From: Streptomyces sp. ATexAB-D23
GTDB lineage: Bacteria; Actinomycetota; Actinomycetes; Streptomycetales; Streptomycetaceae
Assembly (NCBI RefSeq): GCF_000373645.1
Contig: NZ_KB892004.1
Span: 85,967 to 149,966 of the forward strand
DNA: 64,000 nt
Direction of reading: 5' to 3'
In this document: positions 26,916-38,600 of the stretch, piece by piece
Position numbering within the stretch: position 1 is the first letter of the stretch
How the letters are laid out: each line of letters starts with the position of its first letter
Position numbers and translations under genes: made by a program
Notes under the pieces: generated by a model
Told to the model about the DNA's origin: nothing
The model's database searches: none
Seen by the model: only the letters and a program-made list of their open reading frames with translations

Positions 26916-27863
26916 TCAGGGACGGCTGGTCAGATAGCCGCCCATGGACGTGAAGTACTCCGTCGCGGGCAACTCCCGGCCGTCCTCGGTCCTCACCCGC
27001 GTGATGGCCAGACCGTGGTTGCGGCCGGTGCGGGCGTCGGCGCCGGCCACGATCACCACGCCCTCGCCCTCGCGGTAGAAGATCCGGCCGGGTGTGCCGC
27101 CGTAGCGGCCCTCGGACACGACCGCGGCGGTGACCTCGATCCGCTTGCCCCGGTGGAAGGCGAAGGCGCTGGGGTACGGCGCCGACTGGGCGCGCACCAG
27201 GCGTTCCAGGTCCTCGGCGGGCCAGGTCCAGTCGATCCGGATGTCCTCCTCGGACCGCTTGTGGAAGAAGGTCGCCTGCGAGCGGTCCTGCGGGGTGAAC
27301 TCCGTCTGCCCGTCGGCGATCCTGGCGAGCGCCTTGGTGGTGACCGGGGCGATCAGGTCGACGGTCTTGTGGAACAGGTCCGTCGCGGTGTCCGCCGGTC
27401 CGACCGGGACGGACTCCTGGCGGACGATGTCGCCCGCGTCCAGCTCGTCGTTCATCATGTGCGCGGTGACGCCCACCTCGGTCTCGCCGTTGATGAGTGC
27501 CCAGATCAGCGGCGAGAAGCCGGCGTACTTCGGCAGCAGCGAGTCGTGGACGTTCAGGGTGCCACGGCGGGGCAGCGCGAAGATGCGCGGCGGAATCCAG
27601 GTGCGCCAGTTGTTGGCCACGATGACGTCCGGGTCGGCCTCCTTGAGCCGCTCGTACAGCTCGTCGTCGTCCGGCCGGTTGCGGATGAGCACCGGAACGC
27701 CGTGCTCCTCGGCGAGGTCCGCTACGGAGTCGCTCCAGATCTTCTCGTAGGCGTGCTCACTCCTGGGATGAGTGACGACCAGCGCCACGTCGTGCTCGGA
27801 GTCCAGGAGGGCTTGCAGGGTGCGGTGCCCCCAGGTCTGGTAACCGAACATGACGACCCGCAT
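26916..27863 (-). CDS. cchA: Hydroxyornithine N5-formyltransferase CchA
   Basis: 315 residues, ATG with GAGGAGG upstream. Formyltransferase of the Fmt/PurN fold: the catalytic Asn/His region reads LNVHDSLLPKYAGFSP, and the second catalytic element is DAGDIVRQESV. The C-terminal domain resembles Fmt. It should move a formyl group from 10-formyltetrahydrofolate to N5-hydroxyornithine, giving the fhOrn monomer loaded by CchH module 1. First gene of the coelichelin set, divergent from cchB with iron boxes between. Confidence 0.93.
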   Translation of the reverse strand: MRVVMFGYQTWGHRTLQALLDSEHDVALVVTHPRSEHAYEKIWSDSVADLAEEHGVPVLIRNRPDDDELYERLKEADPDVIVANNWRTWIPPRIFALPRRGTLNVHDSLLPKYAGFSPLIWALINGETEVGVTAHMMNDELDAGDIVRQESVPVGPADTATDLFHKTVDLIAPVTTKALARIADGQTEFTPQDRSQATFFHKRSEEDIRIDWTWPAEDLERLVRAQSAPYPSAFAFHRGKRIEVTAAVVSEGRYGGTPGRIFYREGEGVVIVAGADARTGRNHGLAITRVRTEDGRELPATEYFTSMGGYLTSRP

Positions 27864-27901
27864 GGGGGTTCCTCCTCAAGGTAGAAACAGAGCGGGCCCA
27901 G

Positions 27902-27920
27902 TAAAGCAAGGCTTACCTTA
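27902..27920. promoter_or_regulatory. Iron box at the cchA promoter
   Basis: TAAAGCAAGGCTTACCTTA, a moderate match to the iron-box palindrome, 39 nt upstream of the cchA start in the cchA-cchB divergent spacer. Confidence 0.65.
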
Positions 27921-28006
27921 TCTCGCAACAGGCGCATAAGGTGCCCCAGTTGGGGCGATTCGGTGACGGGGCTGTCCGAATCCGGCCTGTCGACAGCGTT
28001 GACGGA

Positions 28007-28025
28007 TTAGCTTAGGCTCACCTAA
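28007..28025. promoter_or_regulatory. Iron box at the cchB promoter
   Basis: TTAGCTTAGGCTCACCTAA, close to the consensus, 87 nt before the cchB ATG. With the box at 27902 it places both divergent promoters under DmdR-type control. Confidence 0.85.
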
Positions 28026-28111
28026 GTTCATCGGGTCGCTCCGTCGGCGTGCCCGTATCTACGCCCGTTCCCCACATCCGACAGGCGGCTTCCCCGCACG
28101 ATGGGAGTGAC

Positions 28112-29464
28112 ATGTCACAGGCTCGTCCTGGCGACGCACCAGCGGTCCACGACCTCATTGGTATCGGCTTCGGCCCGTCCAATGTGGCCATGGCGATCGC
28201 GATCAGTGAGCACAACGCGCGCTCCGGGACGCAGAGGCCGGTGACCGCCCAATTCTTCGAGCAGCAGCCCCGCTTCGGCTGGCACCGCGGCATGCTCATC
28301 GACGACGCCACCATGCAGGTTTCCTTCCTCAAGGACCTGGTGACGCTCCGCAACCCCTCCAGTGAGTTCAGCTTCCTCTGCTATCTGAAGAGCAAGGGAC
28401 GCCTGATCGACTTCATCAACCACAAGAACCTCTTCCCGCTGCGGGTCGAGTTCCACGAGTACTTCGAGTGGGCCGCCGCACAGGTCGCCGGCATGGTCTC
28501 CTACGACCACGAGGTCGTCGGCGTCACCCAGGTCGTCCGGGACGGAGCCGTGGAGTTCCTGGACGTCACGGTCCGCTCGGGGGAGGGGCTCACCGTCCAC
28601 CGCGCCCGCAACCTCGTCATCGGCACCGGGCTGCGCCCCCGCGTCCCGGAGGGTGTGGAGCGCGGCGACCGCGTCTGGCACAACTCCGAACTCCTCGCCC
28701 GGGTCGGAGAACTGGACGGCACCTCGCCCTCCCGCTTCGTCGTCGTGGGCGCCGGGCAGAGCGCCGCCGAGAACGTCGCCTATCTGCACCGCCGTTTCCC
28801 CGGCGCCGAGATATGCGCGGTCTTCTCCCGCTACGGCTACAGCCCCGCCGACGACAGCAGCTTCGCCAACAAGATCTTCGACCCGGACGCGGTGGACGAG
28901 TTCTACGCGGCGCCGGAGCCCGTCAAGCGCAAGCTGATGGACTACCACGGCAACACCAACTACTCGGTGGTCGACATCGACCTGATCGACGACCTGTACC
29001 GGCAGATGTACCAGGAGAAGGTGCTCGGCACCGAGCGGCTGCGCTTCCTCAACGTGTCCCGCCTCACCGAGGTCAAGGAGACACCGGACAAGGTCCGCGC
29101 CACGGTGAAGTCCCTCGTCACGGACGAGGAGACCCTGCTGGACGCCGACGTCGTGGTGTTCGCCACCGGCTACAGCCCCGCCGACCCCCTCGGCCTCCTG
29201 GGCGAGGTCGGGGAGCACTGCCTGCGTGACGAGGAGGGCCGGGTCCGCGTCGAACGGGACTACCGCATCGCCACCGATGCCGGGCTGGACTGCGGGATCT
29301 ACCTCCAGGGCGGCACGGAGCACACCCACGGCATCACCTCCGCCCTGCTGTCCAACACCGCGATCAGGGTCGGCGAGATCCTCGACTCGGTGCTGGACCG
29401 GAGCGTCAAGTCCGCGCCCGACGAGGCCCGGCCGGTCACCGACCGAACCAGCAGCAGGCCGTAG
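28112..29464 (+). CDS. cchB: L-ornithine N5-monooxygenase CchB
   Basis: 450 residues; ATG at 28112 with GGGAG upstream is preferred over the longer open frame. Flavoprotein N-hydroxylase: FAD site GIGFGPSNVA near residue 18, NADPH site VVGAGQSAAENVA near 215, and the ATGY motif (VVFATGYSP) near 355. It hydroxylates the side-chain amine of free ornithine using NADPH and O2, the first committed step toward the hydroxamates of coelichelin; CchA then formylates part of the pool. A hairpin follows before cchC. Confidence 0.95.
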   Translation: MSQARPGDAPAVHDLIGIGFGPSNVAMAIAISEHNARSGTQRPVTAQFFEQQPRFGWHRGMLIDDATMQVSFLKDLVTLRNPSSEFSFLCYLKSKGRLIDFINHKNLFPLRVEFHEYFEWAAAQVAGMVSYDHEVVGVTQVVRDGAVEFLDVTVRSGEGLTVHRARNLVIGTGLRPRVPEGVERGDRVWHNSELLARVGELDGTSPSRFVVVGAGQSAAENVAYLHRRFPGAEICAVFSRYGYSPADDSSFANKIFDPDAVDEFYAAPEPVKRKLMDYHGNTNYSVVDIDLIDDLYRQMYQEKVLGTERLRFLNVSRLTEVKETPDKVRATVKSLVTDEETLLDADVVVFATGYSPADPLGLLGEVGEHCLRDEEGRVRVERDYRIATDAGLDCGIYLQGGTEHTHGITSALLSNTAIRVGEILDSVLDRSVKSAPDEARPVTDRTSSRP

Positions 29465-29478
29465 CGCCGGACAAGGCC

Positions 29479-29509
29479 CCGGGCACCCCCTGCGGGGAGC
29501 GGTGCCCGG
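29479..29509 (+). terminator. Hairpin between cchB and cchC
   Basis: Arms CCGGGCACC (29479-29487) and GGTGCCCGG (29501-29509) with a small inner CCC/GGG pairing. It may attenuate transcription between the biosynthetic gene and the transport genes; no iron box was seen before cchC. Confidence 0.45.
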
Positions 29510-29548
29510 CCGCCGTCCCGGTGGATCAGAGGGATAACGTACGTCGAC

Positions 29549-30607
29549 ATGAGCACGACTGCAGTGGAGCGCCCCGCGCCCGGGGGCACGACTCGGGCCC
29601 GTCACAGGCGGGTTGTGGGTCTGGGCGCGCTTGCCGCGGCCGTCCTGGTCGTGGGGGCGCTGTCCCTGGTGGTCGGGGCGCGTTCGCTCACCCCCGCCGA
29701 GGTGTGGCACGGCCTGTTCTCGGCCCCGGAATCCGACCAGCGGCTCTCCGAGATCCGGCTGATCGTGCAGACCGTACGGTTGCCCCGCACGGTGCTCGGC
29801 ATCGTGGCCGGCATCGCGCTCGGCGTCGGCGGTGCGCTGATCCAGGGGTACACGCGCAACCCGATCGCCGACACCGGGCTGGTGGGGGTCAACGCCGGCG
29901 CCTCGTTCGCCGTGGTGTCGGTGATCGCCGTGTTCGGCTTCACCGACCCGCTCCTGTACCTGTGGTTCGGTTTCCTCGGGGCGGCGGTCGCCGGGGTCGT
30001 CGTGTTCGGTCTTTCTAGCATCGGCAGGGGCGCGGGCAACCCGCTGACGCTCGCCCTGGCGGGGCAGGGCGTCACCGTCTTCCTCGCGGCGATGACCACG
30101 GCCGTGGCGCTCACCGACACGAAGTCCCTGAACGCGCTGAGGTTCTGGAACGCGGGCTCGTTGACCGGGGTCGGCTACGACGTCATCTGGCCCGTCACCG
30201 CGTTCGTCGTGGTCGGGCTGGTGTCGGCCCTGGTCATGCTGCCCTCGCTGAACCTCCTCAACCTCGGTGACGACGTGGCGCGCGGGCTCGGTGTCAACAT
30301 CGCGCTGAGCCGGACGACCGGCATCGTCGCCATCACCCTGCTGGCGGGCGCGGCCACGGCGGCCTGCGGGCCCATCGCGTTCCTCGGGCTCATGGTGGCC
30401 CACGTCGCCCGGTATCTGGCCGGGCCCGACTACCGCTGGCTGGTGCCGTACGCGGGCCTGCTCGGAGCGGTCGTCCTGCTGGTGTGCGACATCGTCGGGC
30501 GCCTGGTGGTGCGGCCGGGCGAGCTGGACGCGGGCGTCGTCGTCTCCCTGCTCGGCGCCCCGTTCTTCGCGGCGCTGGTCTGGCGCGGAAAGTTCAGGAG
30601 CGCATGA
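29549..30607 (+). CDS. cchC: Ferric-coelichelin permease CchC
   Basis: 352 residues, ATG; Shine-Dalgarno is weak (GAGGG about 20 nt upstream). FecCD family: VRLPRTVLGIVAGIALGVGGALIQGYTRNPIADTGLVG and GPIAFLGLMVAHVARYLAG, about ten helices. Forms the channel heterodimer with CchD, whose ATG overlaps this stop. Confidence 0.92.
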   Translation: MSTTAVERPAPGGTTRARHRRVVGLGALAAAVLVVGALSLVVGARSLTPAEVWHGLFSAPESDQRLSEIRLIVQTVRLPRTVLGIVAGIALGVGGALIQGYTRNPIADTGLVGVNAGASFAVVSVIAVFGFTDPLLYLWFGFLGAAVAGVVVFGLSSIGRGAGNPLTLALAGQGVTVFLAAMTTAVALTDTKSLNALRFWNAGSLTGVGYDVIWPVTAFVVVGLVSALVMLPSLNLLNLGDDVARGLGVNIALSRTTGIVAITLLAGAATAACGPIAFLGLMVAHVARYLAGPDYRWLVPYAGLLGAVVLLVCDIVGRLVVRPGELDAGVVVSLLGAPFFAALVWRGKFRSA

Positions 30608-31664
30608 ACGGCACGGAGTTGAAGCCATCGATGGTGGCGGGCGTCCGCGTCGGCCGGGTCTCGTTCGTCTGGCGGCCCTGGCTCGTCCTGGTCACCCTGC
30701 TGCTGGCGGCGGCGGCCTTCCTGGTGTTCTGCCTGTCCATCGGCGTCGGAGACTTCCCGATCGGTCTGTCCCGGGTGATCGCCACGATCCTCGGCCGGGG
30801 CGAGCCGGTCGACGAGTTCGTCATCATGGACCTGCGGATGCCGCGCGCCCTGGCCGGGCTCGTCGTCGGCGTCGCACTGGGCGTCTCCGGCGCGATCACC
30901 CAGTCCGTCGCGCGCAATCCGCTGGCCAGCCCCGACATCCTCGGCATCACCGGCGGCGCGAGCGCGGTCGCCGTCTTCCTGGTCACCGTCTCCGGCGGGG
31001 CCGCGGCGGTGGTCACCGACGCGGTGGGCCTGTCGGCGGCCGCGCTCCTGGGCGGTCTCGGCACGGGACTTCTGGTGTACTTCCTGGCCTGGCGGCGCGG
31101 GATCGACGGCTTCCGGCTCATCCTCATCGGCATCTCGGTGAGCGCCGCGATGCAGGCGATCACCACCTGGCTGCTGGTGTCGGCGGACATCCGCGATGTC
31201 GCGCGGGCCCAGGCCTGGCTGGTCGGTTCCCTGGACAACCGGTCCTGGGGCGAGGTCCGGGTGGCGCTCTGGTGCACCCTCGCCCTGCTGGCCGTGGTGA
31301 TCTGCCTGGCCTTCCAGTTCAAGCCGCTGCACCTCGGTGACGAGGTCGCCGCGGGGCTCGGCGTCCGGATCACCCGGGTGCGGGCCGTCATGCTGCTGTG
31401 CGCGGTCCTGCTGGCCGCCGCCGCGGTGAGCGCGGCGGGCCCCGTCCCCTTCGTCGCGCTCGTCGCCCCGCAGGTGGCGATGCGCCTGGCGAGGCACCCG
31501 ACACCGCCGATGGCGGCCTCCGGCCTGGTGGGCGGGCTGCTGCTGACCGGGTCCGACCTGATCGCCCGCACGGCTCTGCCCATCGCCCTGCCGGTCGGTG
31601 TGGTCACCGCCGCGATCGGCGGACCCTTCCTGGTGTACCTGCTGGTGCGGGCGAACCTCAGGTA

Positions 31665-31665
<1 letters not shown>
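30604..31665 (+). CDS. cchD: Ferric-coelichelin permease CchD
   Basis: 353 residues; ATG overlaps the cchC stop. FecCD motifs LRMPRALAGLVVGVALGVSGAITQSVARNPLASPDILG and GPVPFVALVAPQVAMRLAR. Partner of CchC. Its stop TAA shares one base with the next ATG. Confidence 0.92.
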
Positions 31666-32567
<902 letters not shown>

Positions 32568-32571
32568 TCGG

Positions 32572-32620
32572 TAAGGCTAGGCTTGCCTCACTTGATCGGG
32601 GTAAGGTTTGCCTGCCCTTG
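32572..32620. promoter_or_regulatory. Iron box (and weaker second match) upstream of cchF
   Basis: TAAGGCTAGGCTTGCCTCA at 32572-32590 fits the iron box well; a second, poorer match TAAGGTTTGCCTGCCCTTG lies at 32602-32620. Both are in the 93-nt cchE-cchF gap, suggesting a separate iron-regulated start for the binding-protein gene. Confidence 0.75.
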
Positions 32621-32660
32621 TGAAGGGCCTCAGCGGACAGCGTGAAAGCAAGGGATTCGG

Positions 32661-33719
32661 ATGCTCCTCGACAGAACGACGCCCACCAGGTCATGGCGGC
32701 GGGTGGCGGCGGCGGTGACCGCGGCGGCCCTCGGCGTCGGCCTCCTCGTGGGCTGCGGCTCCGACTCGCAGGACAAGACGGACGACAAGGCCCCGGCGGC
32801 CTCGGCCGGCGGCGTGTTCCCCGTCACCGTGGAGCACGCGTTCGGATCCACGAAGATCACCAAGGCCCCTGAGCGGGTCGTCTCCGTCGGCTACACCGAC
32901 GACCAGGACATCCTGGCGTTCGGCATCAAGCCGGTCGGCATGGTCGACCAGTACCCCAACCCCGAGGGCAAGACCCCCGACATCAACACCCAGTGGCCCT
33001 GGGTGAAGGACCAGTGGGGCGACGCCCGCCCCGAGGTCATCATGAAGAACGGGGACGCCGGCCCCAACTACGAGAAGATCGCGGCCCTGCGGCCGGACCT
33101 GATCATCGCCGTCTACTCCGAGATCGACCGGGCCGCCTACGACAAGCTGTCGAAGATCGCCCCGACGGTGGGCCGCACCAAGGCCGAGAAGGAACCCTTC
33201 AGCGCGCCGTGGCAGGACAACGCGGAGCACATCGCCAAGGCGCTCGGCAAGGAGAAGGAGGGCAAGGAGATGGTGGCCGGCATCCAGGAGAAGCTGGACG
33301 CCGCCGCGAAGGCGCACCCCGAGTTCGCGAAGCAGACCGCCGTCGCGCTGTCCTGGTACGACAACTCGGTGGCCCCCTTCACCACCACCGACGTACGAGG
33401 CCGCCTGCTGACGGGCATCGGCTACCAGGGCGACACGGAGATCGACAAGATCGCCGGCGGCAAGTTCTACACCAAGCTGTCCCCGGAGCGCATGGACCTC
33501 GTCGACGTCGACCGAATCTTCGTCATCAATGACAAGGCCGACCAGGAGGCCCTGAAGAAGTCCGAACTCTTCAGCAACCTCAAGGCGTTCAAGGAGGGGC
33601 GGGTGTCCTACCTGCTGGACAGCGAGGGCCCGGCCGTCGGCGCCGCCATCTCCCAGGGCACGCTGCTGTCCATGCCGTACGCGGTCGACGAGCTCGTGAA
33701 GGCGGCGGACGCCAAGTGA
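32661..33719 (+). CDS. cchF: Ferric-coelichelin binding lipoprotein CchF
   Basis: 352 residues. Signal peptide with RR near the start and lipobox LVGC (Cys about residue 31). The mature protein is FecB/FhuD-like (RVVSVGYTDDQDILAFGIKPVG; AALRPDLIIAVYSEID). It should bind ferric coelichelin outside the membrane and deliver it to CchCDE. It is clearly different in sequence from the lipoprotein at 9329, supporting two ligand specificities. Confidence 0.93.
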   Translation: MLLDRTTPTRSWRRVAAAVTAAALGVGLLVGCGSDSQDKTDDKAPAASAGGVFPVTVEHAFGSTKITKAPERVVSVGYTDDQDILAFGIKPVGMVDQYPNPEGKTPDINTQWPWVKDQWGDARPEVIMKNGDAGPNYEKIAALRPDLIIAVYSEIDRAAYDKLSKIAPTVGRTKAEKEPFSAPWQDNAEHIAKALGKEKEGKEMVAGIQEKLDAAAKAHPEFAKQTAVALSWYDNSVAPFTTTDVRGRLLTGIGYQGDTEIDKIAGGKFYTKLSPERMDLVDVDRIFVINDKADQEALKKSELFSNLKAFKEGRVSYLLDSEGPAVGAAISQGTLLSMPYAVDELVKAADAK

Positions 33720-33762
33720 CCGAAGCCGCCCGCACCCCCCACCGGCCCGCCCGGACGTCCGG

Positions 33763-35553
33763 TTGAGCACCACCGGCACCCGCTCCGATTCCCCGTCGGC
33801 CCTGCGTACGGCGACGGGCGGTGAGGCGACCCGCTGGCTCGCCGCGCACTGCCGCGCGGTCCCGTGGCTGACGGCCGCGACCCTCCTCACCACCGTGGCC
33901 GGGGCGGCGCTCCAGGTGCTCCCGGTGCTGCTGCTCGGCCAGGTGGTCGACGGGGTCGTGGACGGCGAGTCGCGTGCGGTGCTGGTGAGGGTCGGGGCGC
34001 TGATGGTGGCCGCCGCGCTGCTCGGCGCGGCGGCCACCGCCGCCTCGACGTATCTGATCGGACGGCTGGGCGCCGGTCTGCTGGCCACCCTGCGGGAAGG
34101 CGCGGTCCGGGCGGTGCTGGGCATGCCGAGCGCGCGGCTGGAGCAGGTCGGCCGCGGCGACGTCCTCTCCCGGGTGGGCGACGACGTCGCCGTGCTCTCC
34201 CGGGGCATCCGGAGCGCGATCCCCACCGTGTTCTCGGCGGGCGTGCTCGTCGCCATCGCGACCGTCGGCATGTTCGGCCTGGACTGGCGGCTCGGCCTGG
34301 CGGGCGCCGGGGCGCTGCCGGCGTACGCGCTGGCGCTGCGCTGGTACCTGCCCCGCTCCGCCCCGCTCTACCGCAAGCAGCGCACGGCCCAGGCCGACCG
34401 CGCCCAGGCGCTGATCAGCGGCCTGAACGGAATCGACACCGTCCGGGCCTACCGCCTGGAGGACGCGTTCCGCGAGAAGGTCGACGCCGAGTCGTGGCGG
34501 GTGCGGGATCTGGGCATCGAGGTGTTCCGGTTCTTCGGCCGGTTCGTCGGCCGGGAGAACCGCGCCGAGTTCATCGGCCTGGTCCTGATCCTGCTGGTGG
34601 GGTACGCCCTGCTGGAGGGCGACGCGGCCACTCTCGGCGAGGTGTCGGCGGCCCCGCTGATGTTCCACCGGCTGTTCACCCCGCTCGGCGCGATCATGTT
34701 CACCTTCGACGAGGCGCAGAAGTCGGGCGCGAGCCTGACCCGCCTGGTCGGGGTGCTGGGGGAGGACGCGGAGGACCGGCTGGTGGGCGACGCCTCCGTG
34801 ACGGCGGCCCAGGACGTCCCGTATCCCGTGACGGTGCGGGGGCTGACGTTCGGTTACCCCGACAGCGATGAGCCGGTCCTGTACGACGTGAGCCTGACGA
34901 TTCCGGCGGGCGGCTCCCTGGCGCTGGTGGGGGCGACGGGGGCCGGCAAGTCGACGCTGGCCGCGCTGATCGCCGGGATCGGCACCCCGCAGTCGGGTTC
35001 GGTGCGCATCGGGCCGACCGATCTCGCGGACCTGGACGAGGCGGGCGCGCGGGCCCTGGTCAGCATTCTGACGCAGGAGACCCATGTGTTCTCCGGCCCG
35101 CTCGCCGACGATCTGCGGCTGGCCGCGCCGGAGGCGAGCGACGCCGAACTGCTGGACGCCCTGCGGACGGCCGGCGCCGGGGAATGGGTCCAGGGGCTGC
35201 CTGAGGGGCTGCACACCGCGGTTGGTGAGGGCGGGGAGCGGCTGGACGTGACCAAGGTGGCCCAGATCGCTCTGGCCCGTCTGGTGCTGGCCCGTTCGCC
35301 GGTGGTGGTGCTCGACGAGTCCACCGCCGAGGCCGGCAGCGAGGGCGCCGCGGAGCTGGAACGCGCCGTTCTGGCGGCCTGCGCGGGACGCACGACGCTG
35401 TTCGTGGCGCACCGGCTGACCCAGGCGATGGCGGCGGACCGGATCGCCGTCCTGGACGCGGGCCGCGTCGTGGAGCAGGGCTCCCACCAGGAGTTGGTCG
35501 CTCTGGGGGGCCGGTACGCACGTTTGTGGCGGGCTTGGCGAGAAGGAAGTTAG
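33763..35553 (+). CDS. cchG: ABC exporter half-transporter CchG (ATP-binding motifs intact, signature lost)
   Basis: 596 residues from TTG at 33763; no better start or clear Shine-Dalgarno is visible. The transmembrane domain of the ABC-B exporter type spans about 30-330. In the ATPase domain, Walker A is GATGAGKST (390-398), Walker B is VVVLDES (to residue 520) and the switch His is in FVAHRL. The LSGGQ signature is replaced by RLDVTK (493-498). With CchI, which keeps LSGGQ but has lost Walker A/B, it should form a heterodimer with a single working ATP site. Proposed role from the known cluster: coelichelin export. Confidence 0.9.
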   Translation: MSTTGTRSDSPSALRTATGGEATRWLAAHCRAVPWLTAATLLTTVAGAALQVLPVLLLGQVVDGVVDGESRAVLVRVGALMVAAALLGAAATAASTYLIGRLGAGLLATLREGAVRAVLGMPSARLEQVGRGDVLSRVGDDVAVLSRGIRSAIPTVFSAGVLVAIATVGMFGLDWRLGLAGAGALPAYALALRWYLPRSAPLYRKQRTAQADRAQALISGLNGIDTVRAYRLEDAFREKVDAESWRVRDLGIEVFRFFGRFVGRENRAEFIGLVLILLVGYALLEGDAATLGEVSAAPLMFHRLFTPLGAIMFTFDEAQKSGASLTRLVGVLGEDAEDRLVGDASVTAAQDVPYPVTVRGLTFGYPDSDEPVLYDVSLTIPAGGSLALVGATGAGKSTLAALIAGIGTPQSGSVRIGPTDLADLDEAGARALVSILTQETHVFSGPLADDLRLAAPEASDAELLDALRTAGAGEWVQGLPEGLHTAVGEGGERLDVTKVAQIALARLVLARSPVVVLDESTAEAGSEGAAELERAVLAACAGRTTLFVAHRLTQAMAADRIAVLDAGRVVEQGSHQELVALGGRYARLWRAWREGS

Positions 35554-35564
35554 GGCACGCTTAG

Positions 35565-35583
35565 TTAGGTTAGGCTCGGCTAA
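35565..35583. promoter_or_regulatory. Iron box upstream of cchH
   Basis: TTAGGTTAGGCTCGGCTAA, a strong iron-box match, 28 nt before the cchH ATG and just after the cchG stop. It gives the synthetase its own iron-controlled promoter. Confidence 0.85.
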
Positions 35584-35611
35584 ATACCTCGGAAGAGAAG
35601 CGGAGTCCTCG

Positions 35612-38600
35612 ATGTCGGAACCGAGCGATCACCTCGTGCGGCTCTCCCTCCAGGGTCTGGCAGCCCTGCGGCGGCGGACCGGGGACCGCGACGACCGGAC
35701 CCTCGCCGAAGCCTGCGCCATCGGTCTTGCGTACTGGGCGACCGGCCGGAGCCCGGAGGGGATCGGGCTGACCCCCGCCACCCTCTTCGCCGATGTGCTG
35801 GCCTGGGCCGACAACGGCGGCTCGGCGCCCGCCGGCTGGGAGCCCGGCGCGGACGGCCGGAGCATCTCGCTCCCCGAGGGCGTGGACCGGGCCGGCGCAC
35901 AGCTCGCCCTGGACGACCTCGCCGACTTCCCCGACCGGCCGCTGGGCACCATCTCCCCGTCCGGCGCCGCCGCCCGGATCGCGGACCTGGCCCGATGGAA
36001 CGACACCGAAGCGGACCGGGACCGCCCCACGGTCATGGAACTCTTCCGCGAGCAGGCACGGACCCGACCGGACGCCATAGCGATCGTGGACGAGCACCGG
36101 ACCCTGACCTACCGTCAAGCCGATGAGCTGTCGGGCCAGTTGGCCCACGGCCTCGTCGCGCGCGGGCTCACCGCCGAACAGGTCGTCGGCATCTCGCTCG
36201 GCCGGTCAGCCGACATGGTCATCGCCCTGCTCGGAGTGCTCCGGGCGGGCTGCGCGTTCGTACCGCTCGACCCGCTGTGGCCCGCGGAGAGGCGGGCCGC
36301 CGTCGCCGAGGACGCCCGGATCGTCCTCCAGCTCAACAGCTCGGGCGAGCGCGCCCCGGACGAGCCGGAAGCCGTGGCCGTCGACCTCGACGCCTGGGCC
36401 TTCGCCGCTCACCCCGCCGAGGCGCCGGACGTCGCTGTCCCCGGAGCCGCCCTCGCCTACGTGATCTTCACCTCCGGCTCGACCGGGCGCCCCAAGGGCG
36501 CGATGATCCGTCACGAGTCCATCAGCGAACGGCTGTTGTGGCAGGCCCACGAGATCCTCGGTTTCGGCCACGACGACGCGTCCCTGTTCAAGGCACCGCT
36601 GTCCTTCGACATCTCCGTCAACGAGATCTTCCTGCCGCTGGTGACCGGCGCCCGGCTGGTGGTCCTGCGGCCGGGCGGCGAGCGCGACCCGCACCACCTG
36701 CTGAGCGTCATCGCCGAACACCGGGTCACCTTCACCTACCTGGTCTCCTCCATGCTCGACGTACTGCTGGAGATGACCGGCGAATCGGGACGGCTGGACA
36801 GCCTGCGGCACGTCTGGTGCGGCGGCGAGGTACTGACCCCCGAGCTGTACGAGCGCTTCCGCACCCGCCTCGACATCCCCCTGTACCACGGCTACGGCCC
36901 CGCCGAGACGACGATCGGGGTCTCCCACATCGTCTACCGGGGCGAGGCGGAGCGCCTGTCGACCTCCATCGGCAGGGCCAACCCCAACACCCGGCTCTAC
37001 GTACTGGACGGTGAACTGCGTCCGGTGCCCACCGGGGTCGGCGGCGAACTGTACGCGGGCGGACTGCTCCTGGGCCGCGGCTACGTCAACGCCCCCGGGC
37101 TGACCGCGTCCCGGTTCGTGGCCAACCCCTTCGCCCGGGACGGCTCCCGGCTCTACCGGACCGGCGACCTCGCCCGGTTCACCCCGGACGGCTCGCTGGA
37201 CTTCCTCGGCCGCGCCGACAACCAGGTCAAGATCCGCGGCATGCGGCTGGAGATCGAGGACGTGGAGGCATCGCTCGCCGAGCACCCGCGTGTCCGCAGC
37301 ACCTGCGTCGTCGCCCGGAAGAACACGGCGGGAGGCACCTACCTGGTGGCGTACGTGATCCCCGCCGCCGGCAGCGAGGCGCTGACGCCGGACGACGTCA
37401 GGACGTGGGCCGAGGCGCACATGGTGGAGTACATGGTGCCCGCCCACACCGTCGTGCTGGACGCCTTCCCGCTCACCGCGAACGGCAAGACCGACCGGGC
37501 CGCGCTGCCCGAACCGGTGCTCACCCCCGGGCCGGTCACCGCGCCCGTCACCGACGAGGAACGCGCCGTGTGCGCGGCGGTGGCAGAGGTGCTGCGGCTG
37601 GACACGGTCGGCGTCGACCAGGACTTCTTCCGGCTCGGCGGCGACAGCATCCTGGCGATATCCCTGCTGAGCGCCCTGCGCAAGGCCGATCTCCATGTCA
37701 CGGCACGCCAGATCTTCACCCACAGCGTCCTCGGCGAACTGGCGGCGGTCGCCGGCCGCGAGGACCTCTCCACCGCCCGGGAGGACGACGAGGCGACCGG
37801 ACCCGTCCCCGGAACACCCATCGTGCGGTGGCTCGGCGAGACCACGGACGCGATCGACGGATTCGTGCAGTCCGTGGTGCTGAACACCCCGGCGGAGCTG
37901 ACCGACGACGCACTGGACGAAATCCTCACCGAGGTGCTCCGCCGGCACGACATGCTGCGCGCCCGACTGGTGCGGGGCGAGCACTGGGGCTTCCACATAC
38001 CCGAGGCGGACGGTGCCGTCGCCGCCTGGCAGGAGAGCGGGGAAGCGCTCGACGCCTGTATCGCCCTCGCCACCGCCGGGCTCGACCCGGACAACGGTGT
38101 GATGCTGCGCGCCGTCCGGCGCCGCGAGGCACGGCAACTGGTCCTCGTCGCCCACCACCTGGTCGTCGACGGCGTCTCCTGGCGCGTCCTGATGGACGAC
38201 CTCGCCACCGCCTGGCAGCAGTTCACCTCGGGCACACCGGTCCACCTGCCCCGCGAGGGAACATCGCTGCGCCGATGGGCCGAACTGCTCGGCCGCGACA
38301 CCTTCGACGCCGACCTGGACCACTACCTGCGCCCCCTGCCGGGCCCCGACCTGCCCCTGGGCCGCCGCCCCCTGGCCGGGGACGACACCGTCGCGCGGGA
38401 ACGCGCGCGGACCTTCACGGCCGGCCCCCGCACCACCGCCGCCCTGCTCGGCGAGATCCCCGCGAGGTTCCACGCGGGTGTCAACGACGTCCTGCTCACC
38501 GCGCTCGCGGTCGCACTCGCCCGGTGGCGGCGCGACCTCGGGCAGGACCAGACGTACGCCCACATCGAACTCGAAGGCCACGGCCGCGAAGGGCAGGCGG

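Noticed and set aside
33763..35553. A frameshift or assembly error as the cause of the missing LSGGQ in CchG
   Set aside because: The frame is continuous and motifs before (Walker A, Q-loop) and after (Walker B, switch His) are intact, and the loss is mirrored by CchI.
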